Origin: Lojkania enalia
Taxonomy: Eukaryota; Ascomycota; Dothideomycetes; Pleosporales
Length of the DNA: 64,000 nucleotides
Assembly (NCBI GenBank): GCA_010094045.1
Contig: ML986596.1
Coordinates: 153,276 to 217,275 of the forward strand
Direction of reading: 5' to 3'
Each line of letters begins with the position of its first letter. The first letter of the stretch is position 1. The translations under genes were made by a program, and so were the position numbers. Under the pieces are notes generated by a model. The model did not search any database, was not told the DNA's origin, and saw only the letters and a list, made by a program, of their open reading frames with translations. Below, piece by piece: positions 21,970 to 33,328 of the stretch.

Positions 21970-24900
21970 ATGAGCGTCTCATCACACAACATGAACGCCA
22001 ATTTGCAGGACGCTGAGCTGCTGGTGGCCATGAGCGACCCCAATGTGGACCTGACAGCGGGTGTGGAGCCACAGGTCGAACAGGCGGGGCGAAACTCGCC
22101 GGCGTCCGCAGTGTGCTACCTCGATAGGTACCAGGCGCAGGAACGCACTACTCAGGACGTGGAACCTTCGTCCACTGCTATGAGTGAGCCAGGTCCTAGT
22201 GAAAGAAGCGATGAGGAAGTCGCGGGGCCTGCAACGCGGGGAGAGGATGACACGGACAGCACACCACGCTCTGAGGTACCCACTGCCCTTGACGCTGTAC
22301 CTACAAGCTCCAATCTCCCTCGAGATCTCAATTCCGAGCCAGGCTATTTCTCGCCACAGCCTCTCCGCGTTTACGCATCTTCGAAATTCTCCACGTCTAC
22401 CCCTACCTCCACCGACACATCACCGGGATCAATCGCAAGCCCACTCGCAACTTCTGCCCACACCCGAGCCCGCCTTCCGACCGAGCGCATACACCGTCCG
22501 CATATACACACTCTCTCTGAAACGCTTGGGCGACCGTCCGTGCAAAGGGATCACTCGAGTGCATCGACAGCTAGCGTTGCTACAATACGCGCGCACTCGG
22601 TCGAGCCTCTCCAGACCACCACGCCCCCCTCCAAGCCGCAGAGGGATGGGCCATTCTACCCCAATCAGTCCTATGCTGCTCTACAGCATCAACATTATCC
22701 TCCTCCCTACTCTCCACATATTCTTCGCACACGGAGCTCCCATCCTTCCCATTACTCGTCCTTTTCCACCAATCACATCAACACCTCCGTGTTCTCTAGC
22801 GACCTTGTCCTCGATACTATGGAGTCTGGTTCTAGGACGGTCGGAAACTCACCCGCCAGCAGCCCTGGCCTCTTTAGTCCGACAACCCCGCCACTACGTC
22901 AAAATCACACCGACGAGCAGGGCTACTATTCGAGTCCTTATCTCCACCACACCCATAGACAGGCTCCCAAAGAGACCCACGTCGCCGATGTCGACGTCGA
23001 CCCTATTTCCGGAAGGAAGATTATCAATCAGTATGAGGTCATAGATGAATTGGGCCGAGGTGTGCACGGAAAAGTCAAGCTTGGTAGGGATCTGGACATT
23101 GGTGGATTCGTCGCCATCAAGATCGTCGATAGGTATTCGAAGCGTCGCAGATTGGGCAAGAACACCAGTCACGAAGACAAGATCAAAAAGGAGATCGCCA
23201 TTCTGAAGAAGGCTCGCCATCCAAATATCGTAAGCCTTCTTGAGGTTATCGATGACCCGAGCCGCAAGAAAGTCTACATTATTTTAGAACACGTCGAACT
23301 AGGTGAAGTGAAGTGGAGGACAAAAGGCGCCAGGGAGATCACGCTCATCGAATGGCGCCGATACCAGCGCGAATCAGAGGGCATCTTCGATAACGAAAGC
23401 GCAGCCATGGAAGACGAGAGGATATTGAACCTCGCACATCGAAAGCTCCAACGTCAGCAGCGGCGGAAAGCAAGAGCAGCGTACCAACGTCGTCAAAGCG
23501 GAGCGAACGCAAACACTAACGAACCATGGAGTTTTGAATTTGGCGGTGACTCAGAAGATGAGACACCTCTAAGCTGGAAAGGATCCCAGTCATCCACTCG
23601 TGATCAAGGCCGGCCGCCGGTCGAGCGCAAGGAAGACAGCCCTCCCCACGAGGCCAATATGGAGACTGCCTACCGGTCAACAACGCCTACTGCACCCACA
23701 CGACAAGAGAATCCTAGCACACCCACGGGGCTTGAAGGCACCATGTATGGAGCCTATGAAACGGAACTCCTCCGGGGTCGTACTCCTAGTATTGCGGGGA
23801 GCAGCTCTTCACATATCACGGATGAAGAGGAAGAAGTACCCGAGCATTTCCGCTACGTCCCTCTTATGACAATCTCTGCTGCCCGTGATACATTTCGGGA
23901 CACTGTCTTGGGCTTGGAGTACCTTCACTACCAAGGAGTCATTCATCGTGATATCAAACCTGCCAACCTTCTTCAAACCAAAGAGCATCGAATCAAGATA
24001 TCGGACTTCGGTGTCTCCTACCTTGGCCGCCAACCATCTGCAGATAGTACAGGCGATCAGTCCGAATCAGACTTCCAAGACGCAGATGAAGCCATCGAAC
24101 TAGCCAAGACCGTCGGCACTCCTGCCTTCTACGCTCCTGAGCTCTGTCGAACAGATCTTGATGACGACACTCCCCCGGTGACGGGTAAGATTGATATTTG
24201 GGCTCTTGGGGTCACATTGTACTGCCTTATCTTCGGTCGTGTGCCTTTCCATCATAACAACACCTTTGCCCTCATGAAGGTCATTACGGACACCGAGGCG
24301 TATATCCCACGCTTCCGGTTGAAGCCCGTAGCAGAGCAAGATTCAAGGCCAAATTCACATGGTCGAATGTACCATAACATGACGAGCAGCAAGAGGGCTC
24401 CGCACGATCTAGAATTCGAGGAAGTTGATGAAAACTTACGCGACTTGTTGACAAAGTTGCTAATAAAAGATCCACGGAAACGAATCTCCATCAAGGAAAT
24501 CAAGCGTCATCCGTGGCTTCTCCAAGGCATCGATAACTCCATCTCCTGGGTTGAAGAAACAGATCCCGGAAGATCATCTCAAGGGAAAAGGATTGAAGTT
24601 TCCAAAGACGATCTCGACATGGCCGTCGTCCCAATTACACTTATTGAGCGAGTACGCTCTGGCGTCCGCAAGACTATGGATGCCCTCAACAGATCGTTTA
24701 CACGGGGAGGTTCTAGAAAACGTGCTCAAAGCCATGTAACGAGCCATGACCAGTCACAACCCGCCTCTACACATTCCTCGAGCAGTGCTATATATCAGGA
24801 AGGTCGTCGGCCAAGCCTAGCCTTGAACCAGTCCATTTTCGAAGCACTAAGTAGGTCACGAGAGCCAGAACATCCGCTGTCCCAGAGCGTGACTGCAAGC

Positions 24901-26337
24901 CCAGAATCAAAGGAGGAGCCAAAATACTTCGAGTCGCCTGATTCTCGAACCGCCTCCCCTGCATTCAGCGTTGAAAGTAACGAGCACCTTCCGCCGCTGG
25001 CGGGTCCATCTAGGCAACATCCGCCTGAGCGCGCCTATTCGACAATGTCGTCAGCCGCTTCAGTTAGAACCATCAGGCAATCAGATCTAACACGCACGGG
25101 TCATATAGCCTCACCAAATCTACCACCAGCTCTTCCCGGCACACCCACGACTCTCGAAACTCCAGGCGGTTCTAATTTGGGCGGGATCTTCGGCGGCGTT
25201 CCTCGACGTATCGTTAATAGCATGCGAAGTCGTGAACGAATGCTCAAACCGTCGCACGAACCAACCAGAGCCAAATCAATCGACCGACTCGCCGGTGCGG
25301 ATGATCCACACGGTGGACCAAGCATTGCTCTGAGTAATACATTAGCAGCTGGTCATGTCGATCAACCGGACCTGTTGAAAGAACGATCCCCTGGCATTGG
25401 TCGAAGCCAGTCGCCGAATCCTTTTGATCTGAACTCGCAAAGGCCCCCAGAACGAGCGCCTTCCCGCCAGTCGTCCACCTCTTCCGCTTCATCACATCTA
25501 AACACAGCTTATGCACCTCAGCGCCAGCTCGAAGTCGGCCCAACATCTACATACGATGTCAATAGGGCCGCACTTTCCCCCCTTTACCGTGACACTTCCG
25601 AGGATAGATTCAACCGTGCCAAGGATGAGCTTGTCCGACAGAGAGTAAAAGAACACGAAAGCCGGGGAAGGCCGAAGCTTGGCACATCTCGGCGACCAAC
25701 ATCTGCTTTGAGTCAAACAGAATGTCCGCCCAGCCCGGATGACGAAAGCTTTTTCCAAAGGCAGAAGATAGAGGAGTATTTGAACCAACAACATCATCGC
25801 TACTATCCTTCGCTTAACACCGGCGCGGCAATTTATCACGCCAACGAACATTATGCACAGCCCAGAGCTTTAACATCCAGTTCTTCAGAAGATCACTTCA
25901 CTTCTATGTCTCAGTCGACCTCCAATCCCTCAATACCTTCTGTCGTCTCCGCAGACTCATCTGTGACGGCAGAGGACTGTATCCAAAGGAACTCATTGCA
26001 AAGGATTACCACAGCTCCTTCCGGAGAATCTATTAATCAATTCGATATGCCAGTCGATGATCCAGCCGGTTATGACGGTGACCACCCAATTGAAAGCGAA
26101 GAAGATGACGACTCGGATGAAGACGACTTTCTCGTCATGGGCAAGAAGAAAAGCAATCCTCAGCAGATTTCAAGGAGCGAATCGATATCCAATGCCGAGC
26201 TTGCCAGATCTAGCATTCGGAGGGAGATTATTTCTAGCCGCCGAAGATCTGCCCGCAGCGGAAGTAATGGCACTGTTAAGAAGATACGTTCGCATGGGGA
26301 ATCAGACAACGAGGAGCACAAGGAGCCTGTATCCTAG
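21970..26337 (+). CDS. CaMKK/Ssp1-Sak1-type serine/threonine kinase
   Basis: Predicted 1455-aa intronless kinase of the group that phosphorylates the activation loop of Snf1/AMPK and CaMK enzymes (fission yeast Ssp1; budding yeast Sak1/Tos3/Elm1). The first ATG is at 21970. The kinase domain spans roughly residues 354-850: Gly loop ELGRGVHGKVKLG, ATP lysine in VAIKIV (~383), catalytic HRDIKPANLL (~660), DFGVSYL (~679), activation segment TVGTPAFYAPELC, and end at HPWLL. After EHVELGEVKWRTKG a ~200-residue charged insert interrupts the hinge/helix-D region, as in filamentous-fungal members. Both flanks are long, Ser/Pro-rich and disordered; the last part has an acidic block (EEDDDSDEDDF) and basic SRRRSARSGS. 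The long GC-rich leader suggests translational control. The exact paralogue is not certain. Confidence 0.9.
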   Translation: MSVSSHNMNANLQDAELLVAMSDPNVDLTAGVEPQVEQAGRNSPASAVCYLDRYQAQERTTQDVEPSSTAMSEPGPSERSDEEVAGPATRGEDDTDSTPRSEVPTALDAVPTSSNLPRDLNSEPGYFSPQPLRVYASSKFSTSTPTSTDTSPGSIASPLATSAHTRARLPTERIHRPHIHTLSETLGRPSVQRDHSSASTASVATIRAHSVEPLQTTTPPSKPQRDGPFYPNQSYAALQHQHYPPPYSPHILRTRSSHPSHYSSFSTNHINTSVFSSDLVLDTMESGSRTVGNSPASSPGLFSPTTPPLRQNHTDEQGYYSSPYLHHTHRQAPKETHVADVDVDPISGRKIINQYEVIDELGRGVHGKVKLGRDLDIGGFVAIKIVDRYSKRRRLGKNTSHEDKIKKEIAILKKARHPNIVSLLEVIDDPSRKKVYIILEHVELGEVKWRTKGAREITLIEWRRYQRESEGIFDNESAAMEDERILNLAHRKLQRQQRRKARAAYQRRQSGANANTNEPWSFEFGGDSEDETPLSWKGSQSSTRDQGRPPVERKEDSPPHEANMETAYRSTTPTAPTRQENPSTPTGLEGTMYGAYETELLRGRTPSIAGSSSSHITDEEEEVPEHFRYVPLMTISAARDTFRDTVLGLEYLHYQGVIHRDIKPANLLQTKEHRIKISDFGVSYLGRQPSADSTGDQSESDFQDADEAIELAKTVGTPAFYAPELCRTDLDDDTPPVTGKIDIWALGVTLYCLIFGRVPFHHNNTFALMKVITDTEAYIPRFRLKPVAEQDSRPNSHGRMYHNMTSSKRAPHDLEFEEVDENLRDLLTKLLIKDPRKRISIKEIKRHPWLLQGIDNSISWVEETDPGRSSQGKRIEVSKDDLDMAVVPITLIERVRSGVRKTMDALNRSFTRGGSRKRAQSHVTSHDQSQPASTHSSSSAIYQEGRRPSLALNQSIFEALSRSREPEHPLSQSVTASPESKEEPKYFESPDSRTASPAFSVESNEHLPPLAGPSRQHPPERAYSTMSSAASVRTIRQSDLTRTGHIASPNLPPALPGTPTTLETPGGSNLGGIFGGVPRRIVNSMRSRERMLKPSHEPTRAKSIDRLAGADDPHGGPSIALSNTLAAGHVDQPDLLKERSPGIGRSQSPNPFDLNSQRPPERAPSRQSSTSSASSHLNTAYAPQRQLEVGPTSTYDVNRAALSPLYRDTSEDRFNRAKDELVRQRVKEHESRGRPKLGTSRRPTSALSQTECPPSPDDESFFQRQKIEEYLNQQHHRYYPSLNTGAAIYHANEHYAQPRALTSSSSEDHFTSMSQSTSNPSIPSVVSADSSVTAEDCIQRNSLQRITTAPSGESINQFDMPVDDPAGYDGDHPIESEEDDDSDEDDFLVMGKKKSNPQQISRSESISNAELARSSIRREIISSRRRSARSGSNGTVKKIRSHGESDNEEHKEPVS

Positions 26338-27515
26338 GCTCCACTAAGATTGTCAAGCTCTGCAAGCAACAGGCTTGTTCCAGAGAAATGACAGCTATCT
26401 ACGATTTAAATGTACGACTACCTTCGCCACCATAGGAGCATGGGAAACATTGTACCTTTTCTGCCTCGAGAATATATTCACACACATACTAGTCCACCAT
26501 CATCCCACAGTTCGATTCGCGTACCACCATAAGTTTCCCATGTACAAAATTATTAGCCTCTATGTCAGACCATCATACTTTCTATTAGCGAAGGCGTCTC
26601 GAATCCCGGTTGGGACACGCATACATATATACCCATCCCCTTGGCGCACAAAATTATGGGCGGCAGGAATTTTCTTATCAGCTGTGTCTGGAGTTGCCAA
26701 AACATGGGCGTTATCTTTTCCGGGTTTTTGCATCATATTTGGGCAAATGGGGCTTTTTTTATGAGGGGAAATGATGAATCTTTTTGTATACCTCTTGTGG
26801 GCAGAAATGGCGGGGCTATGCATGATAGATTCCGCAAAACTCTCTTCTCATTCTCCCAATTATTTCGTGGGCTATTTGATGATGTAGGGATTTTTTTCCA
26901 TATTTGGGGGATATGGGTAACGACAGGGATTCTTAAAGGTAGCATAATAGGTTAAGCAAGCTCGATGCTTGTAAATAATCAATCTAGTTGCGGATCGGGA
27001 TCGATCATGGTCATAAATAGATGCCAATACAACAGGATTATGATGATTTATAAGCCTACTCGTTCTTCAGCGGGAGTATGTAATGTAGCATGTGAAGATG
27101 ATGCGTGCGCTCATAATCAAACCCTAACATTGGTGGTTTTCTACCCGTTTCGTGGCGTGGAGGCGTACGTTTGTCGTCCGTAGTCGCCACTATCATACCA
27201 CCACTACGAGACCATATGCACACCGCCGTTCACGAACGACAGCGAGCAGCACAGTACGACACGGCACGCCACGCACCCCGGCCTCAGCGTCTTGGGCGTC
27301 TGTGTCTGGATTATTCGTGATCCTAGTACATGTACGTTATATAGTATGTATGCATCGGAACGTCGTGCCCCGGCCCTCGAAATCCCCTTCCCCATACGTA
27401 CTCTACTCCAATCCAGTAATCCAATCCAAACTGGCTCTCACGCCATTGCTGCATGCATGAATGTATGCAGAGAGCCTGTCGTGTCCCGTTTGCTGGGTTG
27501 CCGTGTTAATATAGC

Positions 27516-27572
27516 TGTGTATGTGTGTATGTATGTATGTACGTACGGATGTATATATGTATGTATGCGCGC
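27516..27572. repeat. GTAT/GTGT/GTAC microsatellite
   Basis: Imperfect tetranucleotide GTAT units with interspersed GTGT and GTACGTAC, ending in GCGCGCG. It is close in composition to the tract at 11227-11260. Confidence 0.75.
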
Positions 27573-27616
27573 GTCGCGAATAGGTGGAAAGTAACGTATG
27601 AGCGGTAGGGGTATTT

Positions 27617-27642
27617 GGGAGGCGGGATGCGGGTGGCGGGGG
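27617..27642 (+). other. Putative G-quadruplex motif
   Basis: Four G-tracts of three or more are separated by three 4-nt loops (GGG-AGGC-GGG-ATGC-GGG-TGGC-GGGGG), which fits the G3+N1-7 pattern. The following 280 bp are strongly G-over-C skewed on this strand. Confidence 0.6.
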
Positions 27643-28724
27643 CAATTTGGGAGACTGGGAGGTGTGTGGGGAGTTTGGGGTGTGGACTATTTTTGGATGA
27701 GAGCCGGTGGTAAGCGTTTTGTGGAGTGGGTGTTGTGGCGTGGCGTGATGTATGAGCCGGGGGTTTGGGTGGATGGGGTTGGGGGTTGTTGCGAACGGTT
27801 TTACGAGGGAGCGGGTAAGGCTGCGGGGTTCTTGGCTTGTTTAAGGGGTTTGAGAGGCGCTGTTTAATCGGGTTTCTGTTCTGTGGAATGGGTTGTGTGG
27901 GGAGGATGGGGTCATTGTGTATGATATAGATATGTTAATATTCCTTGAAGTTGGGGAATTCGAGTACCAATGCTTGTACAGCAATTCTCAACAACGTTAT
28001 TTGTGTCGTCCTGAACATTTATCAACGAGACCCGATTCAAATTCATAGCTAGTAGTACTATTCAGAGTTTCCTCAATGTTGCTTTTATTAGCACTTACCC
28101 AGCATATAATTAGTAGCCCTTAAAGAAGGAATATACAGTAACATCCAGACTCGCCTCCATCCCGGTGAAGGGTATGGTCTTTCTAAAAGTAGAAGTGATA
28201 ACAGAAGGAGACTGCTATGAGTTAAGAAGCAGATATAAAATTGTTAGATGGTATGTCCCCACCTCACATACCGGACTAGTTCGAAAATGGAGAGTGGAAT
28301 GTTGCCGAATTTCGATAATCAAGGCAAGGATCCGCTTCAGTACAGAGTTCTACCAGTTCAAATAATGTATTCTTTGATCTCTTCAGCTGTTGTCGGATTT
28401 CAGTATGATGGCTTAACAGTGATATCAAAAAGCTCGACTAATTGCTATAAATTTATATGAAAAGCTCCAGTGATCCCCCCTCCCGTCCCGCGGGCTTCTA
28501 TCGGACATGCAGGTGATGTGGAACATGTTTGGTGTAGGCTCCGAAAGAAACGCAAAGGATCGTCACTGGAGATCATCCTCACTATTGGACACGAGATTTG
28601 TGGTCCAATACTATACTTGAAAAAGTGAAATGCCACGATGTTAGAATAGAGGGATATGAGCATCCAAGCAGGCTCAAGCAACTGGAAGAAGCAGTGCATC
28701 ACATAGTTTTAACTCTCTGCATCT

Positions 28725-28750
28725 GAAAGCGGACTTCCTCGTCCGCTTTC
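28725..28750. other. Perfect 10-bp hairpin
   Basis: The arms GAAAGCGGAC and GTCCGCTTTC are perfectly complementary around the 6-nt loop TTCCTC. It lies in AT-rich gene-free DNA. No flanking target-site duplication is evident. Confidence 0.65.
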
Positions 28751-30167
28751 TACTATGGTAAGAATTGAGGCGGAGGTCAAGGTAGTATAAAGTACCGTAA
28801 AACATCTTACATGCGATCACCCATCCAGATCGTGCCAGGTATATACTATCAGGTTCTCTAACAACCCACTTATCTCACGGGTAATTTGATGCTCATAGAT
28901 TACCTAGACTAGCGCTGACCTCCTCAAATAACAGGAAGTAGGCAAGCAGAATGTTGAGAAAATTTGTGTTGCTTACCGCGATGTATATCGTGCGACGAAC
29001 CTCCTTCGCATCATTACTATCTCCTTATTACGGATCTCGTAAACGCGGAAAATTGCAACTTCAAAAAAATAAATCGTCTTTGTATATCGGGTGAGGAAAA
29101 GCATACTTCATAGATCCATGGACCACGTACGCATTCCGTGCTCAATGCCAGCACTGTCACCGGAACATGATAATTGATTATGTCACATAGGTTGACTTCC
29201 TGAGCTTTGTAAGGGTATATATACTATTCTACACCCATGATCAGCGATATTGATTATTCGTACCTTTTGGTTGCAGTAGCGCAGTGGCGTAGAGCCGTGC
29301 TTCTGACAAGCTTAAGCACTAGAAGTATTTTATTCTCCCCTGCTTCTCGTCAAGATGTAACGATGCGAAGAAATCGTTCCACGAAAAGCTTCACATGCAA
29401 CCTTATCCCAAAGCTTTTCGCTTATCTTATCCTACCCCCGGCTCCGCTCCTTTTCCCATCCGTATATAGTTGCACACTCCCTCATAAGTAGCTCGGTAGT
29501 TTTTCTATATCCTTTCGTACAAGGCCTATAGGTGTCAATGGAATTCCCAGGTCCCTGAACCCCCACGCACTCCCATATGTCTCTGAGTGGATTCGTGCCG
29601 CATTCGGACCTATTGTCTTGCCTGCGCCGTTGCACAAGACTTGTAACGTCCCTCATGGAATGTAGAGGTCTAGGACTACCGCGAAGCCGGCATTGCTCAT
29701 TTGGCAATAGTATATAGCTTCTCTTTTTCACCTACTGTATGTATAATCAATCATACTGCTTATATCTCGTACAGTATTTTATAGACTGTAAAAAAAAAGA
29801 AAATTGCCAAGAGTTTTACGACGCCCATACGGTTCGCGGTAAAAGTTTATTCACGGAATGTCCTGAACTTTTTAGGCTAAATGCACTATAAAAACAGGTC
29901 TTGCTTCTTAAATATTTCTTAAGCATAGAAATTTTATCTACTCTTGACGCCCTTCTTACCATAAAGATTCTGCAGTGATATTTGTTTATCTACAATCTCA
30001 AGTAGCTTAGAAATGGTATCCAGGACCGCTCGAGCATCCCGCGAGGAAGGAGAGACTGTTACACTAAGCAAAATTAAGGAACAGGCAATGCGTGTATTTG
30101 CTCTCGATTAGGTGGGCTGGGGGCATCCCAATTATTTTGGATCAAAAACAAAAACCAATTTTCATCG

Positions 30168-30275
30168 GGCTTGACCGGGATTCGAACCCGGGACCTGCTA
30201 CAATCAAGACAAGCTAACCGCGTGCGGGCGTGATTATAACCCGAAGCAGCAATCATACCTCTAGACCATCAAGCC
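30168..30275 (-). tRNA. tRNA-Pro(CGG): tRNA-Pro(CGG) with 37-nt intron
   Basis: The acceptor stem GGCTTGA/TCAAGCC pairs perfectly. The D arm is GTC...GAT around AGAGGTAT-type loop sequence. The anticodon stem GCTGC/GTAGC pairs with one G-T, and the loop begins TTCGGG with anticodon CGG. The T arm CCGGG-TTCGAAT-CCCGG is canonical. A 37-nt intron sits after position 37, the standard eukaryotic site, leaving a ~71-nt mature tRNA. Internal A-box (GGTCTAGAGGT) and B-box (GGTTCGAATCC-like) promoter elements are present. CCA is not encoded. Confidence 0.93.
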
Positions 30276-31490
30276 GGATGATGAATTCATGGTAGAAATT
30301 TTTCTCTTTTTTTCTTTATATTAGTACTTACAAAAGCCCTCACAAAAGAGACTTAAAAAACCAGACTTTTTTTTCACGGGAACAGACTTTCGAAGGGTTG
30401 GCATTGTGAGGACTCGGCTGGGTCAGGGGCTGGACTGGCGCTGAGCCACCCATCCATGGTCCACAGCCCAAACTTAACCGCATTCAGAACACCTTGCGAT
30501 CTTGCGTACAGTATTGTTGGATGCACAGTATCTTGGACAAAATCTGTTGAACGGCCAGCAATCATATGTTCAAAGAAGATCTAGCAGTGTTTCACGACAT
30601 CTTCTCGTTAAGAACTACCAGCTGAATAATACCCCGTACACGGCCAGTCATTAGAAAGCTACCCCACGCTATAGCCTCAGTGTGAACAGAGCATTGTGAG
30701 GGCTTGTACGTCGGCTTTGTATGGAGAGCCGGCCTAGACTTCGGCACAAAAATGCACAGGTACTCGGCATCCGACATCGCTCATGTTGGTTCCGGACAGG
30801 ATACCTCTATTAGTTGGACGTGCACCCAACATTTTTGTAGCACACCGACTCTATCGCGAAAAAAAAACTGGCCGACAGCGCACCTCGCTCTCCAATGCGG
30901 AAAGGGGGCTTGAAGCACTGCCGAGTATGCCAGAAAAGCAAGTCAACATCTCCAGACGCGCCCAGGAACCCATACGCTTCACTTCAGTGTCGAAAATGCG
31001 GGGAAACACTGTCTGGTGTGCAGATGGTGTGATGGTTTAGCGGATAAGTGGAGCGATTGGGCCATCTGAGCGGGTCTAACCGTCGGCTGGAATTGGCTTA
31101 GGGTGAGGGGTCTAAGCTCCCACGTATGTAATGATGCTTTATGCTTGGTTGAGGAAGCAAGCCCTGCACGAATAACAGATACTCCGAAACGCTGATTACG
31201 AACGGCTTGCGGAACAACCCGACGACCCATTGACACAAATCAGCGCTTATTGACCGCCTTCTCTACCTTCCGAGTATAGATACCCGACGTCTCCCTGAGC
31301 AATCACAGCTCATCCTCATTCCGGGCATCTCCTCAGCTAAACTCCGTCCCTGGCGGGACACAGCGCGACTCCTCTCCTCCGATCTTCTCGTCTGGGTATA
31401 TAATACTCGATAGTTTACTAATCCCTTCTTCTCTGCTCTGCTTCGCGCTTGCTTTTCCCTCGTACACCATTGCATGCCTATTTAGTAATC
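30276..31490. other. Intergenic, no gene seen
   Basis: This spacer lies between the tRNA (-) and the SAP-domain gene (+). Its short frames are unremarkable. The segment at 31020-31100 loosely resembles an A-box but does not fold into a tRNA. The last 200 bp form the promoter/leader of the downstream gene. Confidence 0.45.
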
Positions 31491-32361
31491 ATGCAAGCTT
31501 CGCGAGCATCATCGCGTGCCCTCAAGGCGATTGCTGCCGGCAGCAAGCAGACCCGAAATCTTCATATGACGGGGCCAGCTACCTTTTCTTCACTGGTTAC
31601 CTCCGATCGACCTGGGCTAAACCTCCCACGAGATGTTGCAGGTCTGCGTGCGGAGTGCCAGAAGCGCAAGCTCCCCACTTACGGAACAAAGGCTGAGGTA
31701 CGAGCATTCCCTAGTGATTGCGAATGTGGATCACACCACCAATCCCGACCATACATACTGACATATGCTCTAAATTAGCTTATTGACCGACTCTCTACTC
31801 ACGAAACCACAAAGTCGCGTGCCTTCAGCACCGCTATCCACGACTCGAAACGCCCAATCCCTGGCCCCGCAGCTGCCGGAGAGTCCGTACGGGAATTCAA
31901 CACGAGTCGTAGCTTGAAAGCCGTGAATGATAGCTCCACGATCGACTTTGCCTACCTCCCCGATTTTGATCCGGACGCTGGGCAGTCCCCCGTTATCCGA
32001 GTCCCTATTCTCCCAGAGACGCAGCCTTCCGAAGCCAATAAAGCGTACACTGCCGTCGAAGTTGAAGAACCGGTAGGCATTCTGTTATTATACCGAAAAT
32101 TATAATACTAATTATTCCTCCCATCAGGTTATGCTCCCCAGCATAATGACAGCCGCCGCCGACGGAACCCACATATTCTCTCCTTCCGCAATGACCGAGG
32201 TATCCGACAATAATTCAGTCGATTTCCAAGGTATGGCGGCACGAGTTGCAGAGCGGTTTGGCAAGCCAGTGGAAGAGAAAGCCGGCATGATGAAAGAGGT
32301 CTGGAATAGTCTTGTGGATGACATCCTTGGCCCCAAGTCCCAGGGTCCCGCCCGAACCTAG
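31491..32361 (+). CDS. Mitochondrial SAP-domain protein (AIM34-like)
   Basis: Predicted 244-aa protein with exons 31491-31697, 31779-32072 and 32128-32361; introns are 81 and 55 nt, all joins phase 0. The N-terminus (MQASRASSRALKAIAAGSK) is basic with no acidic residue, typical of a mitochondrial presequence. A SAP-type helix-extended-loop-helix follows at about residues 45-75 (DVAGLRAECQKRKLPTYGTK joined to ELIDRLSTHE across intron 1). The C-terminal half has no recognised domain. The yeast SAP-bearing mitochondrial protein AIM34 is the nearest family I can name; orthology is inferred. Confidence 0.75.
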
Positions 32362-33328
32362 ATTTGTAACTGATATTATATGATTGCCAGGTAATGATTC
32401 CCTAGCAGTGGAGCGGAGTTTCGGCGATGATAGCAATCTTGGGGCATGCTCTATTACCTTCATCTTATCGGAATGTTTTTGCGGGTAAATCCGGCTGGAA
32501 GTGCTCAAGCCTATGAGACACGAAACATCAATTGAATTCTAGTTCTGCCTTCCCCATTAGGTTGGCTTCATTTCTTCCGAGTCTTCCGGCCCACTTACAC
32601 ATTGTGAACTGATTTTGTTGCGACATCACTACTAAGTAAGATTTATGTTAGTCTAGACGCTAGTTTATGACTCCGGCATTGTGTAATAGGTGGATTGCCT
32701 TGAAGAATGATCTTCGAGACACCTGATATTTATCACCTGTACCATAGCTTAACCATCCCAACGAAGACTCCTCGGAATATTAACCGATTTGATACACACA
32801 GTATTTTAAGGCTCTCCTTCGGCGATTCTAGTGAAGCCGCCACTTGTATACTGAGACTACTCCAAAATGCAGCTTGAAAGCGACATTGGGTTTGATAGTC
32901 GGATAAGATTGAACATGAGGCTGGCCTAATTATTCTGCTGTTCAATGTAATCGGGAAAGTTGCGGTCCTTGCGCCAAAGAAATTCAATATCAGCCCATCA
33001 AAAGTCGATTCTATAAAGCATACGTTCAGCTGATATCAGAACGGAGGCTCACCGCGATGCTCCTTCAATAATGACGATCCAGGCGGTAAGAAACTAGTGT
33101 ATCCGATAACCCGGCCTTTTATGTAACGGACAAGCGGCTAAGGTTGGGAAACGGCGCGAAGAATAGGGTGCCGCTTGCAGTGTCGTTTTGCGAGGAAGGC
33201 ATGTTTAGTTTGTAAGTGATGTCCAAAATTTGAGTAGTTAGAAGGCGATAGACCGGCGTTGAACCTCCTCTTATGATAAATACGACAGGCGGCAGCATAC
33301 GGTTTGAATTCACAAGTATGCCGTCTCA
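32362..33328. other. Intergenic, no gene seen
   Basis: AT-rich spacer between the SAP-domain gene and the unknown acidic protein gene, both on this strand. Minus-strand frames of 60-97 codons have no domain character. Confidence 0.4.

Larger units (their letters stand above)
26338..30167. other. Long gene-poor region
   Basis: This 3.8-kb stretch follows the kinase stop. 26340-27000 is probably 3' untranslated sequence with T runs. It contains a GTAT microsatellite, a G-quadruplex motif in a G-skewed block (27600-27920) and a perfect 10-bp hairpin near 28740, listed separately. The short frames here have no recognisable domain. I see no protein gene. Confidence 0.5.

Noticed and set aside
31020..31100. 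A-box-like sequence suggestive of a second tRNA
   Set aside because: No paired acceptor stem or T arm could be found.
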